Assembly (NCBI RefSeq): GCF_007004625.1
Contig: NZ_VIFV01000002.1
Coordinates: forward strand, 124,001-188,000
Length of the DNA: 64,000 bases
Origin: Planococcus salinarum
GTDB lineage: Bacteria > Bacillota > Bacilli > Bacillales_A > Planococcaceae
Reading direction: 5' to 3'
Made by a program: the position numbers and the translations under genes. Below the pieces are notes generated by a model, which did not search any database, had not been told where the DNA came from, and saw only the letters and a list, made by a program, of their open reading frames with translations. Shown in pieces: positions 35,613 through 45,315 of this stretch; the first letter of the stretch is position 1, and every line of letters starts with the position of its first letter.

Positions 35613-35826
35613 AGAAACTCCTCCATAGATAGAAAGTAGCGTAAGCTTTACGCACTTTCCAGTTTTCAGCCTGGCTGTCTCCCGCAACTTTCTCTTACCT
35701 CCATTGTAACAATTTCCCGGGAAATATTCTGCTTTCAGTTTACCAAGCAATCCGTACAAATTTGTCCTCATTTTTTCGCTAATGGTCGTTGCAAGATTAA
35801 GCGCTATAAAATAAAAATGGGCATAA

Positions 35827-35885
35827 AAATAAACCCCGAATGAAAGACACTAGGAATAGTGTCCTTTATTCGGGATTCGTTTGTC
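35827..35885. terminator. Terminator-like hairpin, left partner of a similar pair
   Basis: CCCCGAATGAAAGACACT pairs with AGTGTCCTTTATTCGGG. A closely similar hairpin lies at 40585-40645 in the same orientation, so the pair brackets the met operon. Confidence 0.75.
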
Positions 35886-36004
35886 CGTGCCCGTGAGCCA
35901 AAAATGTCGGCTGGAACGTCAGCAATGAAATACGGACTTCATCCCGCACTTTCATTGGGTGGACCAGATTCAAACAGGCTTAAAAGCGGGTACTTTCAAT
36001 CGCT

Positions 36005-36205
36005 TTAAACAGCCGAAAAGTGCAATATATTTTCCAGATCCGCAATCTCCTGCGTGCACAGGTTGATGTCGGCTTCCAGCCTGCCTGTTTGGTGTTGTTC
36101 GTTCACAGTGGTAAGAAATAACTTGCTTTTGCTCAGAGAAGTTATTTTAAAGCGCAGCAGTTCACGTATCTCCATGGCTTCGAATAAAGTCAGTAAATGT
36201 GACAT
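36005..36205 (-). CDS. Small helical protein, 66 aa
   Basis: No signal or membrane segment; probably two helices (LLTLFEAMEIRELLRFK and a C-terminal DINLCTQEIADLENIL). AAAGGGGA lies upstream. Faces away from the met operon. No family recognised. Confidence 0.55.
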   Translation of the reverse strand: MSHLLTLFEAMEIRELLRFKITSLSKSKLFLTTVNEQHQTGRLEADINLCTQEIADLENILHFSAV

Positions 36206-36539
36206 CGTATCGTCCCCTTTGGTATTTAAAATCAGTCGTACTTACTGGTGTACCCTTTTGAAACCTGTTTAACCTTTTTTTGTAAAATAAAACTCAATGC
36301 CTCGTTGGTTGCTGCGTGTAAAAGGGAAAGCTTATTATTCCAGGCGTCTCGCATAGGAATGAAAAACAGAATTTTCATGCGTCCTTCAAAAGCTCAAACA
36401 GCAATGGTACCAACGCATTTCAGGGGTTGGCAGGTGGCACAGGCGGAAGGCGTTTCAAAAAAATTCTTTTAAAAGTAGTTGACTTTCAATTCAATTGTCC
36501 ATAAAGTAATCCTTACAAATCAAATACGTACATCACTTT
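36206..36539. other. Intergenic region before the SAM riboswitch
   Basis: No gene with a ribosome site is seen. It must hold the met operon promoter just before 36540 and the promoter of the 66-aa gene. Confidence 0.45.
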
Positions 36540-36650
36540 CTTATCCAGAGAAACCGAGGGACAGGCCCTATGACGTTTCGGCAGCGGATTCGCTTCATGC
36601 GAAAACTGTGCTAATTCCTGCAAATGCGATCGTTGCATTTGGAAGATGAG
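36540..36650 (+). promoter_or_regulatory. SAM-I riboswitch (S-box)
   Basis: CTTATCCAGAGAAACCGAGG, GACAGGCCCTATGACG, CGGCAGCGG, GTGCTAATTCCTGC and the closing GGAAGATGAG are all in order. It is followed by a terminator and metNIQ. SAM binding should stop transcription, so the operon is used in methionine shortage. Confidence 0.95.
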
Positions 36651-36669
36651 AACGAGATGGTTTCATTCC

Positions 36670-36718
36670 GGAGCCCTCTTTTTTTCTGTTGGATTAAGAA
36701 AAAAAGAGGGCTCCTTTT
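36670..36718 (+). terminator. S-box intrinsic terminator
   Basis: GGAGCCCTCTTTTTTTCT pairs with AAAAAAAGAGGGCTCC, then TTTTCG. Confidence 0.92.
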
Positions 36719-36791
36719 CGTTCATTTTTGGAAAGTTAGATCTGTACGCACAAGATTTGCACACATATTTACAGCTGGAGGAGGCGTACAA

Positions 36792-37823
36792 ATGATTCAA
36801 TTCAAGGAGGTTACGAAAACTTATCAGTCGGGCAAGGAGGATGTTCACGCATTGAACGGCATTGACCTGACTGTGGAGACCGGCGAGATTTACGGAGTCA
36901 TCGGCTTCAGCGGAGCCGGCAAGAGCTCCCTCATCCGCACCGTCAACCTTCTGGAACGCCCAAGCAGCGGCCATGTGCTGATAAACGGCAAAGACATTTC
37001 GAAGCTATCGGGCAGCGAGATCCGGAAAACTCGGAAAGACATCGGCATGATCTTCCAGCATTTTAATTTGCTGAACTCGAAAACGGTTTTCCATAACGTG
37101 GCGATGCCCCTTATCCTGGCAAACACCCCGAAGAACAAGATTAAGGAACAGGTAAAAGAATTGCTCGATTTTGTCGGCCTCGCCGATCAGGCAGAGAAAT
37201 ACCCCGACCAATTGTCGGGCGGCCAGAAACAGCGCATCGGCATTGCCCGTGCCTTGGCCACCAACCCGTCCGTCCTGCTGTGCGACGAAGCGACATCCGC
37301 ACTTGATCCGCAGACTACGCAATCGATTCTCGAATTGCTGCGCCGCATCAACCGCGAATATAACATCACAATTCTGCTGATTACCCATGAGATGGGAGTC
37401 ATTCGGGAAATCTGTGACAAAGTGGCCGTGCTGGAAGCCGGAAAAGTGATTGAACAGGGAACGGTGTTCGATATATTTACGAACCCGCAGCAGCCGACTA
37501 CGCAGCGGTTTGTCCGCTCGGTCATGAACGATGAACTGCCGGAATCGCTGTTGAAGAAAATCCGGGATCCGAATCAGAACCATGCCATCTACCGGATTCA
37601 GTTTATCGGCGCTTCTGTCGGCCAGCCCCTTATGTCCAGGATTTCCCGGGAATATAATTTGGACCTTAACGTATTATTCGGCAATATCACAGAGCTGCAA
37701 GGAGAACCTTATGGCAACCTGATTGTCGAATTCAACGGACCAGCCAGTGAAATCCAAAAAGCGTTGGCGGACATCCGCTTAAACAAAGTCCAGGCCGAGG
37801 AGGTGCGGAATTATGCTAGTTAG
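36792..37823 (+). CDS. metN: Methionine ABC transporter, ATP-binding subunit
   Basis: 343 aa. Walker A GFSGAGKSS, signature LSGGQKQRIGIARAL, Walker B VLLCDEATSALD, His-loop ITHEMG, and a C-terminal NIL regulatory domain (about 265-343) that binds methionine and causes trans-inhibition. Start at ATG 36792; the longer frame runs through the riboswitch. Overlaps metI by 11 bp. Confidence 0.95.
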   Translation: MIQFKEVTKTYQSGKEDVHALNGIDLTVETGEIYGVIGFSGAGKSSLIRTVNLLERPSSGHVLINGKDISKLSGSEIRKTRKDIGMIFQHFNLLNSKTVFHNVAMPLILANTPKNKIKEQVKELLDFVGLADQAEKYPDQLSGGQKQRIGIARALATNPSVLLCDEATSALDPQTTQSILELLRRINREYNITILLITHEMGVIREICDKVAVLEAGKVIEQGTVFDIFTNPQQPTTQRFVRSVMNDELPESLLKKIRDPNQNHAIYRIQFIGASVGQPLMSRISREYNLDLNVLFGNITELQGEPYGNLIVEFNGPASEIQKALADIRLNKVQAEEVRNYAS

Positions 37824-38463
37824 TAACGAACAGATCCTGGAAGCTCTATGGGAAACACTTTACATGACCGGCGTTTCCTTTCTTTTTTCCTTACTGGTTG
37901 GTTCTGTGCTGGGACTCTTATTGGTAGTTACACGGAAAGGCCATCTGCTGGAAAACGAACCGGTATCTAAAGTGCTTAACGTTATCATCAATATTTTCCG
38001 GTCCGTTCCTTTCATCATCCTGATGGTTGCCATCATTCCGCTTACCCGGCTGATTGTCGGAACATCCATCGGCACATCAGCGGCTATTGTTCCACTCGTA
38101 TTTTACGCCGGACCCTATATCGCCCGCCTGATTGAGAACTCCCTGCTTGAAGTTGATGAGGGTGTCATTGAAGCAGCAAAGGCAATGGGTGCATCGCCAT
38201 TACAGATTATTTTCCGGTTCCTGATACCGGAAGCATTAAGCTCACTCGTTCTCGCTTTGACGATTGCCATTGTCGGCCTGATCGGCGCATCCGCCATGGC
38301 AGGGGCAATCGGAGGCGGGGGTCTCGGAGATCTCGCCATCACGTATGGCTACCAGCGTTTCGATACGATGGTCATGTTCCTTACCGTAGCCATTTTGGTC
38401 GTCCTTGTACAAGGCGTCCAGTCCGGCGGCAACCTCTTATCAAGGCAAGTACGTCGTCGTTAA
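37813..38463 (+). CDS. metI: Methionine ABC transporter, permease
   Basis: 216 aa, five membrane segments. The EAA loop (EAAKAMGASPLQIIFRFLIP) contacts MetN. The start overlaps metN and has GAGGAGG upstream. Part of the S-box operon. Confidence 0.95.
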   Translation: MLVSNEQILEALWETLYMTGVSFLFSLLVGSVLGLLLVVTRKGHLLENEPVSKVLNVIINIFRSVPFIILMVAIIPLTRLIVGTSIGTSAAIVPLVFYAGPYIARLIENSLLEVDEGVIEAAKAMGASPLQIIFRFLIPEALSSLVLALTIAIVGLIGASAMAGAIGGGGLGDLAITYGYQRFDTMVMFLTVAILVVLVQGVQSGGNLLSRQVRRR

Positions 38464-38499
38464 CACCAACCCACACAAAAAACATTGGAGGAATACATT

Positions 38500-39339
38500 A
38501 TGAAAAAACTTACATCGATTCTTTTACTGGCCACTTCGGCTTTGGCACTTGCAGCATGCGGCAACGACACAGAAGGCGCCGGTGACGGCAACCGCACGAT
38601 AACACTCGGCATCAGCGGATCGGATACAACAATTTGGGATTACATCGGGGATAAAGCGGAAAAAGAAGGCATCGACCTTGAAATTGTTACCTTCTCTGAT
38701 TACGTGGCACCGAATATCGCTCTGGCGGAAGGCGAACTGGATTTGAACGCCTTCCAGACCATTTCTTATTTTGATGAATTCGTAGCAGAGCACGATCTTG
38801 ATATCGTGCCGATCGGCTCCACAGTCATTGCACCAATGGGCCTTTATTCTGAAAAATACGAATCGGTTGAAGAACTTCCGGACGGTGCGCAGATTGCCGT
38901 GCCAAATGAAGCGACCAATATGGGCCGTGCACTATTGCTGCTTCAGGAAGCTGGTTTGATTACACTGTCTGACGACGCAGGACTCACGGGTACCGCCGAC
39001 CATATTATCGATAACCCGAAAAACCTTGAAATCGTCCCAATGATTTCAGCTCAGACACCGCGTGCCATGGCAGATCTTGCAGCATCCATCGTCAATAACG
39101 GCATCGCAATTGACGCTGGCCTGAATCCGACGGAAGATCCAATCGCCCGCGAAAACGATACGGCTACGCCATACATCAACCTGATTGCCGCAAGTGCAGA
39201 AAATGCGGAAGATGAAGATTTTCTCAAAATCGTGGAACTTTACCATCAGGAAGATACGGCTGAATTCATCATCGACTATTCAGAAGGCGCACAAATTCCG
39301 ACTTTCGTAACTGTAGAAGAACTCGTCGACTACCAATAA
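38500..39339 (+). CDS. metQ: Methionine-binding lipoprotein
   Basis: 279 aa. Lipobox LAAC after a short signal peptide, then the NlpA/MetQ fold (IWDYIGDKAEKEGIDLEIV; DLNAFQTISYFDEF). It delivers methionine, and perhaps N-formyl or D-methionine, to MetNI. The ribosome site TGGAGG fixes ATG 38500. 19 bp before the M20 gene. Confidence 0.95.
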   Translation: MKKLTSILLLATSALALAACGNDTEGAGDGNRTITLGISGSDTTIWDYIGDKAEKEGIDLEIVTFSDYVAPNIALAEGELDLNAFQTISYFDEFVAEHDLDIVPIGSTVIAPMGLYSEKYESVEELPDGAQIAVPNEATNMGRALLLLQEAGLITLSDDAGLTGTADHIIDNPKNLEIVPMISAQTPRAMADLAASIVNNGIAIDAGLNPTEDPIARENDTATPYINLIAASAENAEDEDFLKIVELYHQEDTAEFIIDYSEGAQIPTFVTVEELVDYQ

Positions 39340-39358
39340 AAACTGAGGAGGAATACAG

Positions 39359-40558
39359 ATGACAACGATTAAAGAAGCAAGCCATACCATTTCCCAGTCC
39401 ATCGATTCAAGACGCGGGGAATATATCGCCACCAGCCAGGCCATCCATGCCAAACCGGAAATCGGCAACGAAGAAGTTTTCGCCAGTGCCACACTTGTGG
39501 AGCTGCTTCAAGCAGCCGTCTTCACCGTCGAAACGGGTGTCGCAGGGCACGACACTGCTTTTTACGCCAGCAAAGAAAGCTCTTTGCCGGGTCCGACCAT
39601 TGCCTATCTCGCAGAATATGACGCCCTCCCCGGCCTTGGCCATGCATGCGGTCATAATATTATCGGCACGACAAGCGTCGCAGCCGCGATTGCGTTGTCG
39701 GAAACTTTCGCCACTACTGGCGGACGCGTCGTTGTGCTCGGTACCCCCGCCGAGGAAGGCGGTCCAAACGGCAGCGCCAAAGGAAGCTTCGTCAAACACG
39801 GCTTGCTCCAAGGCATCGACGCCGCATTGATGATTCATCCGTCGGGCAGATCGGCTGTCACTGGCCCTTCTCTTGCAGTCGATCCACTGGAATTCCACTT
39901 CTACGGAAAGCCTGCCCATGCGTCAGGGTCTCCGGAAGAAGGCATCAATGCGCTCGATGCCGTGCTCCAGCTCTTCAACAGCATCAACGCCCTGCGCCAG
40001 CAATTGCCTTCGGATGCCCGTGTGCACGGTATCATCACGCATGGCGGCGACGCTCCCAACATCATTCCGGAATATGCCGCTGCCCGCTTCTACATCCGCG
40101 GCGATTCCTGGAAAAAGACATCGGACACCGCCACGAAAATACGCGCCATTGCAGAAGGTGCCGCACTCGCGACCGGCACAACAGTTAAAATTGTCCGTTT
40201 CCAAAACGAGGTGAAGGACCTCGTCGTCACACCCCTGCTCGATGCAATCGTGCGCGAGGAGCTGACAGCGGTCGGCGAAGAAGTCGCGGACTCCCGCAAC
40301 ACCGGGCTCGGTTCGACGGACGCCGGCAACATCAGCCACGAGGTTCCGACCGCCCACCCTTACATCAAGATCGGCCCGGATGATTTGATTGGCCATACTG
40401 CCGAATTCCGCGAGGCCGCGAAATCCGCACAAGGCGATGAAGCGCTGATCCGCGGAGCGAAAGCGTTGGCGAACACGGGCTACCGCCTGTTGACAGAACC
40501 GGCGCTGCTTGCGGAAGTGAAGCAAGCCCACGCAGAGTCATTGGCCGCAAAACTATAG
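39359..40558 (+). CDS. M20 family amidohydrolase
   Basis: 399 aa. Metal-binding blocks AEYDALPGLGHACGHN, PAEEGGP and the His of MIHPSG; the dimerisation insert contains GKPAHASGSPEEG. It belongs to the AbgB/PM20D1-like branch that cleaves N-acyl amino acids. As the fourth gene of an S-box operon with a methionine importer, it may release methionine or another sulphur amino acid from an imported N-acyl form; this is inference. Ribosome site GAGGAGG. Confidence 0.88.
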   Translation: MTTIKEASHTISQSIDSRRGEYIATSQAIHAKPEIGNEEVFASATLVELLQAAVFTVETGVAGHDTAFYASKESSLPGPTIAYLAEYDALPGLGHACGHNIIGTTSVAAAIALSETFATTGGRVVVLGTPAEEGGPNGSAKGSFVKHGLLQGIDAALMIHPSGRSAVTGPSLAVDPLEFHFYGKPAHASGSPEEGINALDAVLQLFNSINALRQQLPSDARVHGIITHGGDAPNIIPEYAAARFYIRGDSWKKTSDTATKIRAIAEGAALATGTTVKIVRFQNEVKDLVVTPLLDAIVREELTAVGEEVADSRNTGLGSTDAGNISHEVPTAHPYIKIGPDDLIGHTAEFREAAKSAQGDEALIRGAKALANTGYRLLTEPALLAEVKQAHAESLAAKL

Positions 40559-40584
40559 AGAAAACCACTTCCTATAAGAAATAA

Positions 40585-40645
40585 AATAAACCCCGAATGA
40601 GAGACACTCGTAAAAGTGCTCTTCATTCGGGGTTTGTTCGTCCGG
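40585..40645 (+). terminator. Terminator of the met operon
   Basis: CCCCGAATGA..AGCACTT-type stem ending CATTCGGGGTTTGTT. Very similar to 35827-35885. Confidence 0.85.
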
Positions 40646-40666
40646 CTTTTACACAGTGTTTCCCTG

Positions 40667-42040
40667 CTAAGCGTCCTTCTGCTCCAATGTTTTCTCCAGT
40701 TTGGAATACTCTTGTTCATTTCCTGTAATTTTTGCAAGGTGATAAACTTTCTCCAGCAGTAACTTGCGATCGGTATCATAAACTATGACCTGGGAAACAT
40801 TCATAATTGTATTTTCGGCAAATCTCCAAATGTCCGTGTGACGAGTTGGGTCTGATCCTTGCGCAAGCATCCGCAAAGAAGCAATAATTTCTATGATGAT
40901 TGGAAGATTATCTTTGGCGTAATACCGGATCATTCCAAATCCCCTGTACAGGGAGTCGGCAAACCGCTGCTGCGGAGTAATTACCCTGACTTGTCCGTTG
41001 TCATCGGCAAGGTATGGAGCGAATGTGATGTGCTGGTCAATGGTTTGCATTAAATTGGCCAATTGGTAAATGGCATTGATGGCAGACCGTGGATCTCCAT
41101 TATCCGCTGCTTTGATCGCCACTTCTGCCAGCTTACTCATTGCCGAGTCGTTGTCCTGTATCTCCAATTCTTTGTTGCCGAATAAAATGAAATCCCTGTA
41201 ACCTTCTTCATCAACTCCTGCTGCTCCTTCGCCCCAATAGGAAAACAAGGGGTTGTTGTTTAACATGAAGTTTCCGACTTTCTCATGCAATTCAATGATG
41301 ATGTCATCTTCTTGTGCCTTGCTGACCATACCCGCAAAATCCACGAGCTGAAGATATCCGGCGAAATCTGTCCTCACCTGTTTCGTCTTTCCCCGAAAAT
41401 TTTCTTTTAAATCCCCTGATTCCACCTTTTTCAGCTCTTCCACATCTTTGGTTAAGGTATTTTGAATAATTTTTTCCGATGTCCTTTTCATATTGAAGGT
41501 TACGTTGTGCACCTGCATCCAGTAGATTGCATGGTTGATAAAAAAGAGGAAGATTACCGCAGTTACAAACGTCAGAAGAACCGTAATTACCGGCACAAGA
41601 ACAAAATCATTGTTCTGAAAGTTGCTGATAAACAAAAATGTCAGCAAGACGTAGATAAAACTGCCATTGAATATGCCGACATAATGCTGCGTCTGGCGGT
41701 CGGCAATAAAATTCTGGAGCATACGAGGTGAAAACTGGCTGCTGAATGTTGTCAGCAAAATCAATAAGATGTTCAGCGTAAATGCACTCAGCAGCAAGAC
41801 ACTGCTGATCAGCGTACTTACAAGTGATTGCGTAGTCTGATAATCAAAAACATAAAAATCGGACTGCGCCGGGACTTCAAAATACATATCGATAAAAATT
41901 GTTGCCGCTGCCACAATGACAGCCGCCGCTATATACATAAGCGGGACGTTCCAAAGCGACATGCTTATTTCATGTTTGCGTTGCCGCCCTGACATTTGAA
42001 AATACTTGCTCATTTCTCTCGGCAGAAATTTCAAGCCCAT
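40667..42040 (-). CDS. DUF2254 membrane protein
   Basis: 457 aa. Four membrane segments in the first 190 residues, then a large cytoplasmic domain with LVDFAGMVSKAQEDDIIIEL and AINAIYQLANL. Matches the DUF2254 family; the function is unknown. Ribosome site AAAGGAGA. Convergent with the met operon. Confidence 0.88.
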   Translation of the reverse strand: MGLKFLPREMSKYFQMSGRQRKHEISMSLWNVPLMYIAAAVIVAAATIFIDMYFEVPAQSDFYVFDYQTTQSLVSTLISSVLLLSAFTLNILLILLTTFSSQFSPRMLQNFIADRQTQHYVGIFNGSFIYVLLTFLFISNFQNNDFVLVPVITVLLTFVTAVIFLFFINHAIYWMQVHNVTFNMKRTSEKIIQNTLTKDVEELKKVESGDLKENFRGKTKQVRTDFAGYLQLVDFAGMVSKAQEDDIIIELHEKVGNFMLNNNPLFSYWGEGAAGVDEEGYRDFILFGNKELEIQDNDSAMSKLAEVAIKAADNGDPRSAINAIYQLANLMQTIDQHITFAPYLADDNGQVRVITPQQRFADSLYRGFGMIRYYAKDNLPIIIEIIASLRMLAQGSDPTRHTDIWRFAENTIMNVSQVIVYDTDRKLLLEKVYHLAKITGNEQEYSKLEKTLEQKDA

Positions 42041-42414
42041 ATGTGTAATTCTCCTTTCTCATTCTGTGACGGATAGAAATGGATTTCCTGAAATCCGGAC
42101 CGGCTTACCTGGAAGTTGCATTTTGATCGAATCAAAGCAACTTTTATCCCGAAAAAAAGTTCAAAATCATAATAATCTATTTAAAATGATATTTATTTCT
42201 ATCATTCTTTACCCTGCGAATTGAAAAACAGTCTCCTTTAACTACAAAACATTAATTTTTTTACCGTATCCCTTCAATGGAAAACTTTTTTCTTGAACAG
42301 GGTTCAGATTTCATTCCACCTAAGTCTTACATCCATTCTGTCATTTCCAGGTGTATACTGGAAAAAACGAAAGACTGAGTGAATTGAAATACTTCGATGG
42401 AAAGGATGGATCCA
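42041..42414. other. Intergenic region between divergent genes
   Basis: No gene seen; AT-rich. A TATACT hexamer near 42353 is a candidate -10 for the SDR gene. Confidence 0.4.
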
Positions 42415-43260
42415 ATGACTGTTCTCGTGACCGGTTTCACCGGCAATTCGGGCTATGAAGTTGCCCAAAATTTAAAGAGCAAAGGCATCCCATTCAAGTG
42501 TGCGGTCCGCAATGTGGAAAAAGCGGCGGAGCGTTACGGCGATGCATATGATTTTGTCCGGTTGGATTTCGCGGACGCCGCGACTTTTGCGGCTGCTTTG
42601 CAGGGTATCGAGCAAATCTTCCTCATGTACCCGCCGGGAGAAAACCTGCAATTCGCGGAATTCCTGGAAGAAGCAAAAAGGGCAGGCGTCCGGCATATCA
42701 CCTACCTGTCAGTCAAAGACGCCCCTTTTTTGCCGTTTATCCACCATTTCAAAAACGAAAAACTGCTTAAGAAACTCGGCGTCCCCTACACATTTATACG
42801 GGCCGGCTATTTTATGCAGAATCTGAACGATTTTTTGTGCGCGGAAATCAAAGAGCGCCAACGCATTTTCGTCCCCGCCGGCAATGGCAAAACCAGCTTT
42901 GTCGACGTGCGGGATTTGGCGGAAGTCGCTTCCCTGACGTTCCGAAATCCACAGCTGCATGAAAATACAGCCTATACGATCACAGGCGGAGAAGCGTTGA
43001 CCTTCTCGCAAGTCGCGGAAAAGATGAGCGCCATTCTGGGCCAGTCCATTTCCTATGCAAATCCCTCCCCCAAAGAATTTAAGGAGTACATGGTGAACCG
43101 CGGAAAAGACAAGGGATTCATCAATGTCGTCATCGGTATCCACTTTCCCACCAAACTGGGACTGGCCAAAGGCGTCACGTCTGATTTTCAAAAACTGACC
43201 GGCAGGCAGCCTAATAAAATCGAGACATACATCCGCGATTACCGGCATTTTTGGGCGTAG
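42415..43260 (+). CDS. NmrA-like NAD(P)-binding SDR protein
   Basis: 281 aa, atypical SDR. N-terminal VTGFTGNSGYEVAQNL is the nucleotide-binding loop; the catalytic Tyr-Lys of classical SDRs is not obvious. Resembles the quinone reductase/NmrA-type proteins such as YesF. The start is ATG 42415, after AAGGATGG. Followed by a terminator and repeat copy 2. Confidence 0.85.
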   Translation: MTVLVTGFTGNSGYEVAQNLKSKGIPFKCAVRNVEKAAERYGDAYDFVRLDFADAATFAAALQGIEQIFLMYPPGENLQFAEFLEEAKRAGVRHITYLSVKDAPFLPFIHHFKNEKLLKKLGVPYTFIRAGYFMQNLNDFLCAEIKERQRIFVPAGNGKTSFVDVRDLAEVASLTFRNPQLHENTAYTITGGEALTFSQVAEKMSAILGQSISYANPSPKEFKEYMVNRGKDKGFINVVIGIHFPTKLGLAKGVTSDFQKLTGRQPNKIETYIRDYRHFWA

Positions 43261-43317
43261 GCTGCGAATAGCCCCACCAGAAAACCCATTGGCAGTAGCA
43301 TTCTGTTTCTGCATAAC

Positions 43318-43352
43318 GAAACCCCGGATAAGTGATCTTATCTGGGGTTTCC
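43318..43352 (+). terminator. Terminator of the NmrA-like gene
   Basis: AAACCCCGGATAAG / CTTATCTGGGGTTT. The long repeat starts directly after it. Confidence 0.85.
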
Positions 43353-43990
43353 AGCTTGTTGAGAAAGAAAGGTATGCAATCGATATTCCGCAAAACAGCT
43401 CCGCTTGCCAAAACCCGTGCTCCTGCATCGCTGCGCTAGCTTCGTCGCAAAGAGCCGACCTTGCAGGCTACGGCCAACTCTTGGCTCGCGCTGAGCTAAC
43501 TCGGCCTCGTTGCACTTCGCCCGAGTGGATCTCAGCACTTCGCTTGGTCCCCTGGGCGTCTGCGCTGTTTTGCTCCATATCACCAATCACTTTCAATATA
43601 GGATATTCATTTCCGCTTTTTTAAAATATAGAAGTAGGTCCTATATTCCCCAACTGAATCAGAGTGAAGTGACAGACGGTGAAAGGCAAAGATGTGCTCC
43701 TGCATCGCTGCGCTGCTTCGTCACAAAGACTTGTCCTCGCAAGCTTCGGCCAATCTCTTTCCTGCGGGAACCAGAGCGAGTCGACCGAGACCCCGCAGGG
43801 AACGGAGTGAGCGAGGAGGTTTGGGCGTGAGCCCGCGGAAAGCGCCCACCGGAACAGAAAGCAACCGTTCCATCGCCTTATTTTATCAACTCTTAAGATA
43901 AAATATGAGAAAAACACTTGACTGCGCATAAGAAAGCATCCGTCTAGAACGTAATGATTATAGAACATTATAGAAGTTGATGTTTTTTCA
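43353..43990. repeat. Long structured intergenic repeat, copy 2
   Basis: Same left end (TTGTTGAGAAAGAAA, CGATATTCCGCAAAACAGC) and right end (CGTAATGATTA, AGAAGTTGAT) as copy 1. It is longer because an extra GTGCTCCTGCATCGCTGCGC module is inserted in the left hairpin arm. No protein is predicted. Confidence 0.85.
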
Positions 43991-44005
43991 GGCTGCAAAA
44001 TGCAA

Positions 44006-44614
44006 TTAATAGGTCGGTGAAGGCTTCGCCCATATCATATAGACATTGCCGCCCAAATGGCGCTCTTCCCTGACGACCTTCAATTGTGAACTCTTTACTA
44101 TGCTGCTGATATCCCGGTCCAGGTGGCAGCCCACAGTTTTCACTGCCAGCGGATCCAGGGATTTTTGCACCCATCCCAATGGCTTGTTGGAACTGATACC
44201 GTGCTCCAGCAGCAGGATTTTGCCATCCGGCTTGCACCATTTTTGAAAGTTGTTCAATACTTTGAGCGGATTTTGATAGCCGCAGAACGTGCCGGAAGAA
44301 ATAATCGTGTCGAACGTGTTCTCCGGAAATTCAATAGTCTCAACATCCGCTTCGATAAAAGTGGCCGTAAAGGGATAATCCTTCGCCGCCTCCTCCGCCT
44401 TTTTCAACATTTCCGGACTGAAGTCCACGCCCGTCAACTCGATATCTTTATTGTAGAGAGGAAAATTCAGGCCCACCCCAATGCCGACTTCCAGAACCTT
44501 GCCTTCAATTCCCTGGAAGATTTTCTGGCGATACTTGAAAGTCCTGTCCTTTTCCCGGTGTTTGTTGTACCGATCCGCTTGTTTGTCGAACTTTTTCGGT
44601 AAGGATTTCTTCAT
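44006..44614 (-). CDS. Class I SAM-dependent methyltransferase
   Basis: 202 aa. Motif I VLEVGIGVGLNF and ELTGVDFSPEML bind SAM; the remainder resembles UbiE/phospholipid methyltransferases. The C-terminus ERHLGGNVYMIWAKP is also found as a loose fragment at 51577-51620. Start at ATG 44614 after GGTGGAG. Confidence 0.88.
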   Translation of the reverse strand: MKKSLPKKFDKQADRYNKHREKDRTFKYRQKIFQGIEGKVLEVGIGVGLNFPLYNKDIELTGVDFSPEMLKKAEEAAKDYPFTATFIEADVETIEFPENTFDTIISSGTFCGYQNPLKVLNNFQKWCKPDGKILLLEHGISSNKPLGWVQKSLDPLAVKTVGCHLDRDISSIVKSSQLKVVREERHLGGNVYMIWAKPSPTY

Positions 44615-44877
44615 CTTACTCTCCACCTTCCTTCTAAAAGATCCGGTTACCAACCAACGTCTTAAAATGCAGGGCTTTCAGGTGAATTAACACCTTAAAT
44701 TCATTGAAGAGCCACATTTTTCATACTTCTATTATAACTGAAGTTGTCAGACTCTTTGCGAAGTATGAATTGGACTTGCCAATTTCCGCTTTATAAGAAA
44801 TGATTAACGGGACATGTGTCCTTTTCGCATCCATTCCTGCCCTGTAAATTGAGAGTATAGAAAGGTGCGTGGATTTT

Positions 44878-45303
44878 GTGAAAGGGATTTTATTTGCGCT
44901 GCTCGGCGGGTTTTTCCTGACATTTCAGAGTGTCGCCAACGCTACGATCAGCAACCAAATCGGCTCTTGGCAAGCAGCCGTCATGACCCAGCTGACGGGT
45001 TTTGTGCTGGCATTCGCAATTGTGCTGATGATTCGGGACCGCTCGTATCGCCAACTGACTGAAGTTTCCCCTCTCTATGCGTCCGGCGGCATGCTGGCAG
45101 CCATTGTGCTGTTCAGCAATATGACCGCGGTCCATATCATGGGGGTCACGATGACCATCGCTGTGTTTTTGATTGCGCAGCTTGTCCTGGCGCTGGTCAT
45201 CGACAGCAAAGGATGGTTTGATATGTCCCAAAAGAAAATTGGCCGGACGCAAATCGCCGGCGTGCTGATGATGATTGCGGGAGTCATTATTTTGAAGTTA
45301 TAA
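44878..45303 (+). CDS. YdcZ/DUF606 family membrane transporter (DMT type)
   Basis: 141 aa, four membrane segments, as in half-size DMT proteins that pair up. The start at GTG 44878 is preferred over GTG 44869 because AAAGGTG then has normal spacing and the N-terminus becomes MKGILFALLGG, typical of the family. Followed 12 bp later by a Crp-type regulator and then a second YdcZ gene; the two probably form one transporter. Confidence 0.85.
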   Translation: MKGILFALLGGFFLTFQSVANATISNQIGSWQAAVMTQLTGFVLAFAIVLMIRDRSYRQLTEVSPLYASGGMLAAIVLFSNMTAVHIMGVTMTIAVFLIAQLVLALVIDSKGWFDMSQKKIGRTQIAGVLMMIAGVIILKL

Positions 45304-45315
45304 GGAGGAAAACGA

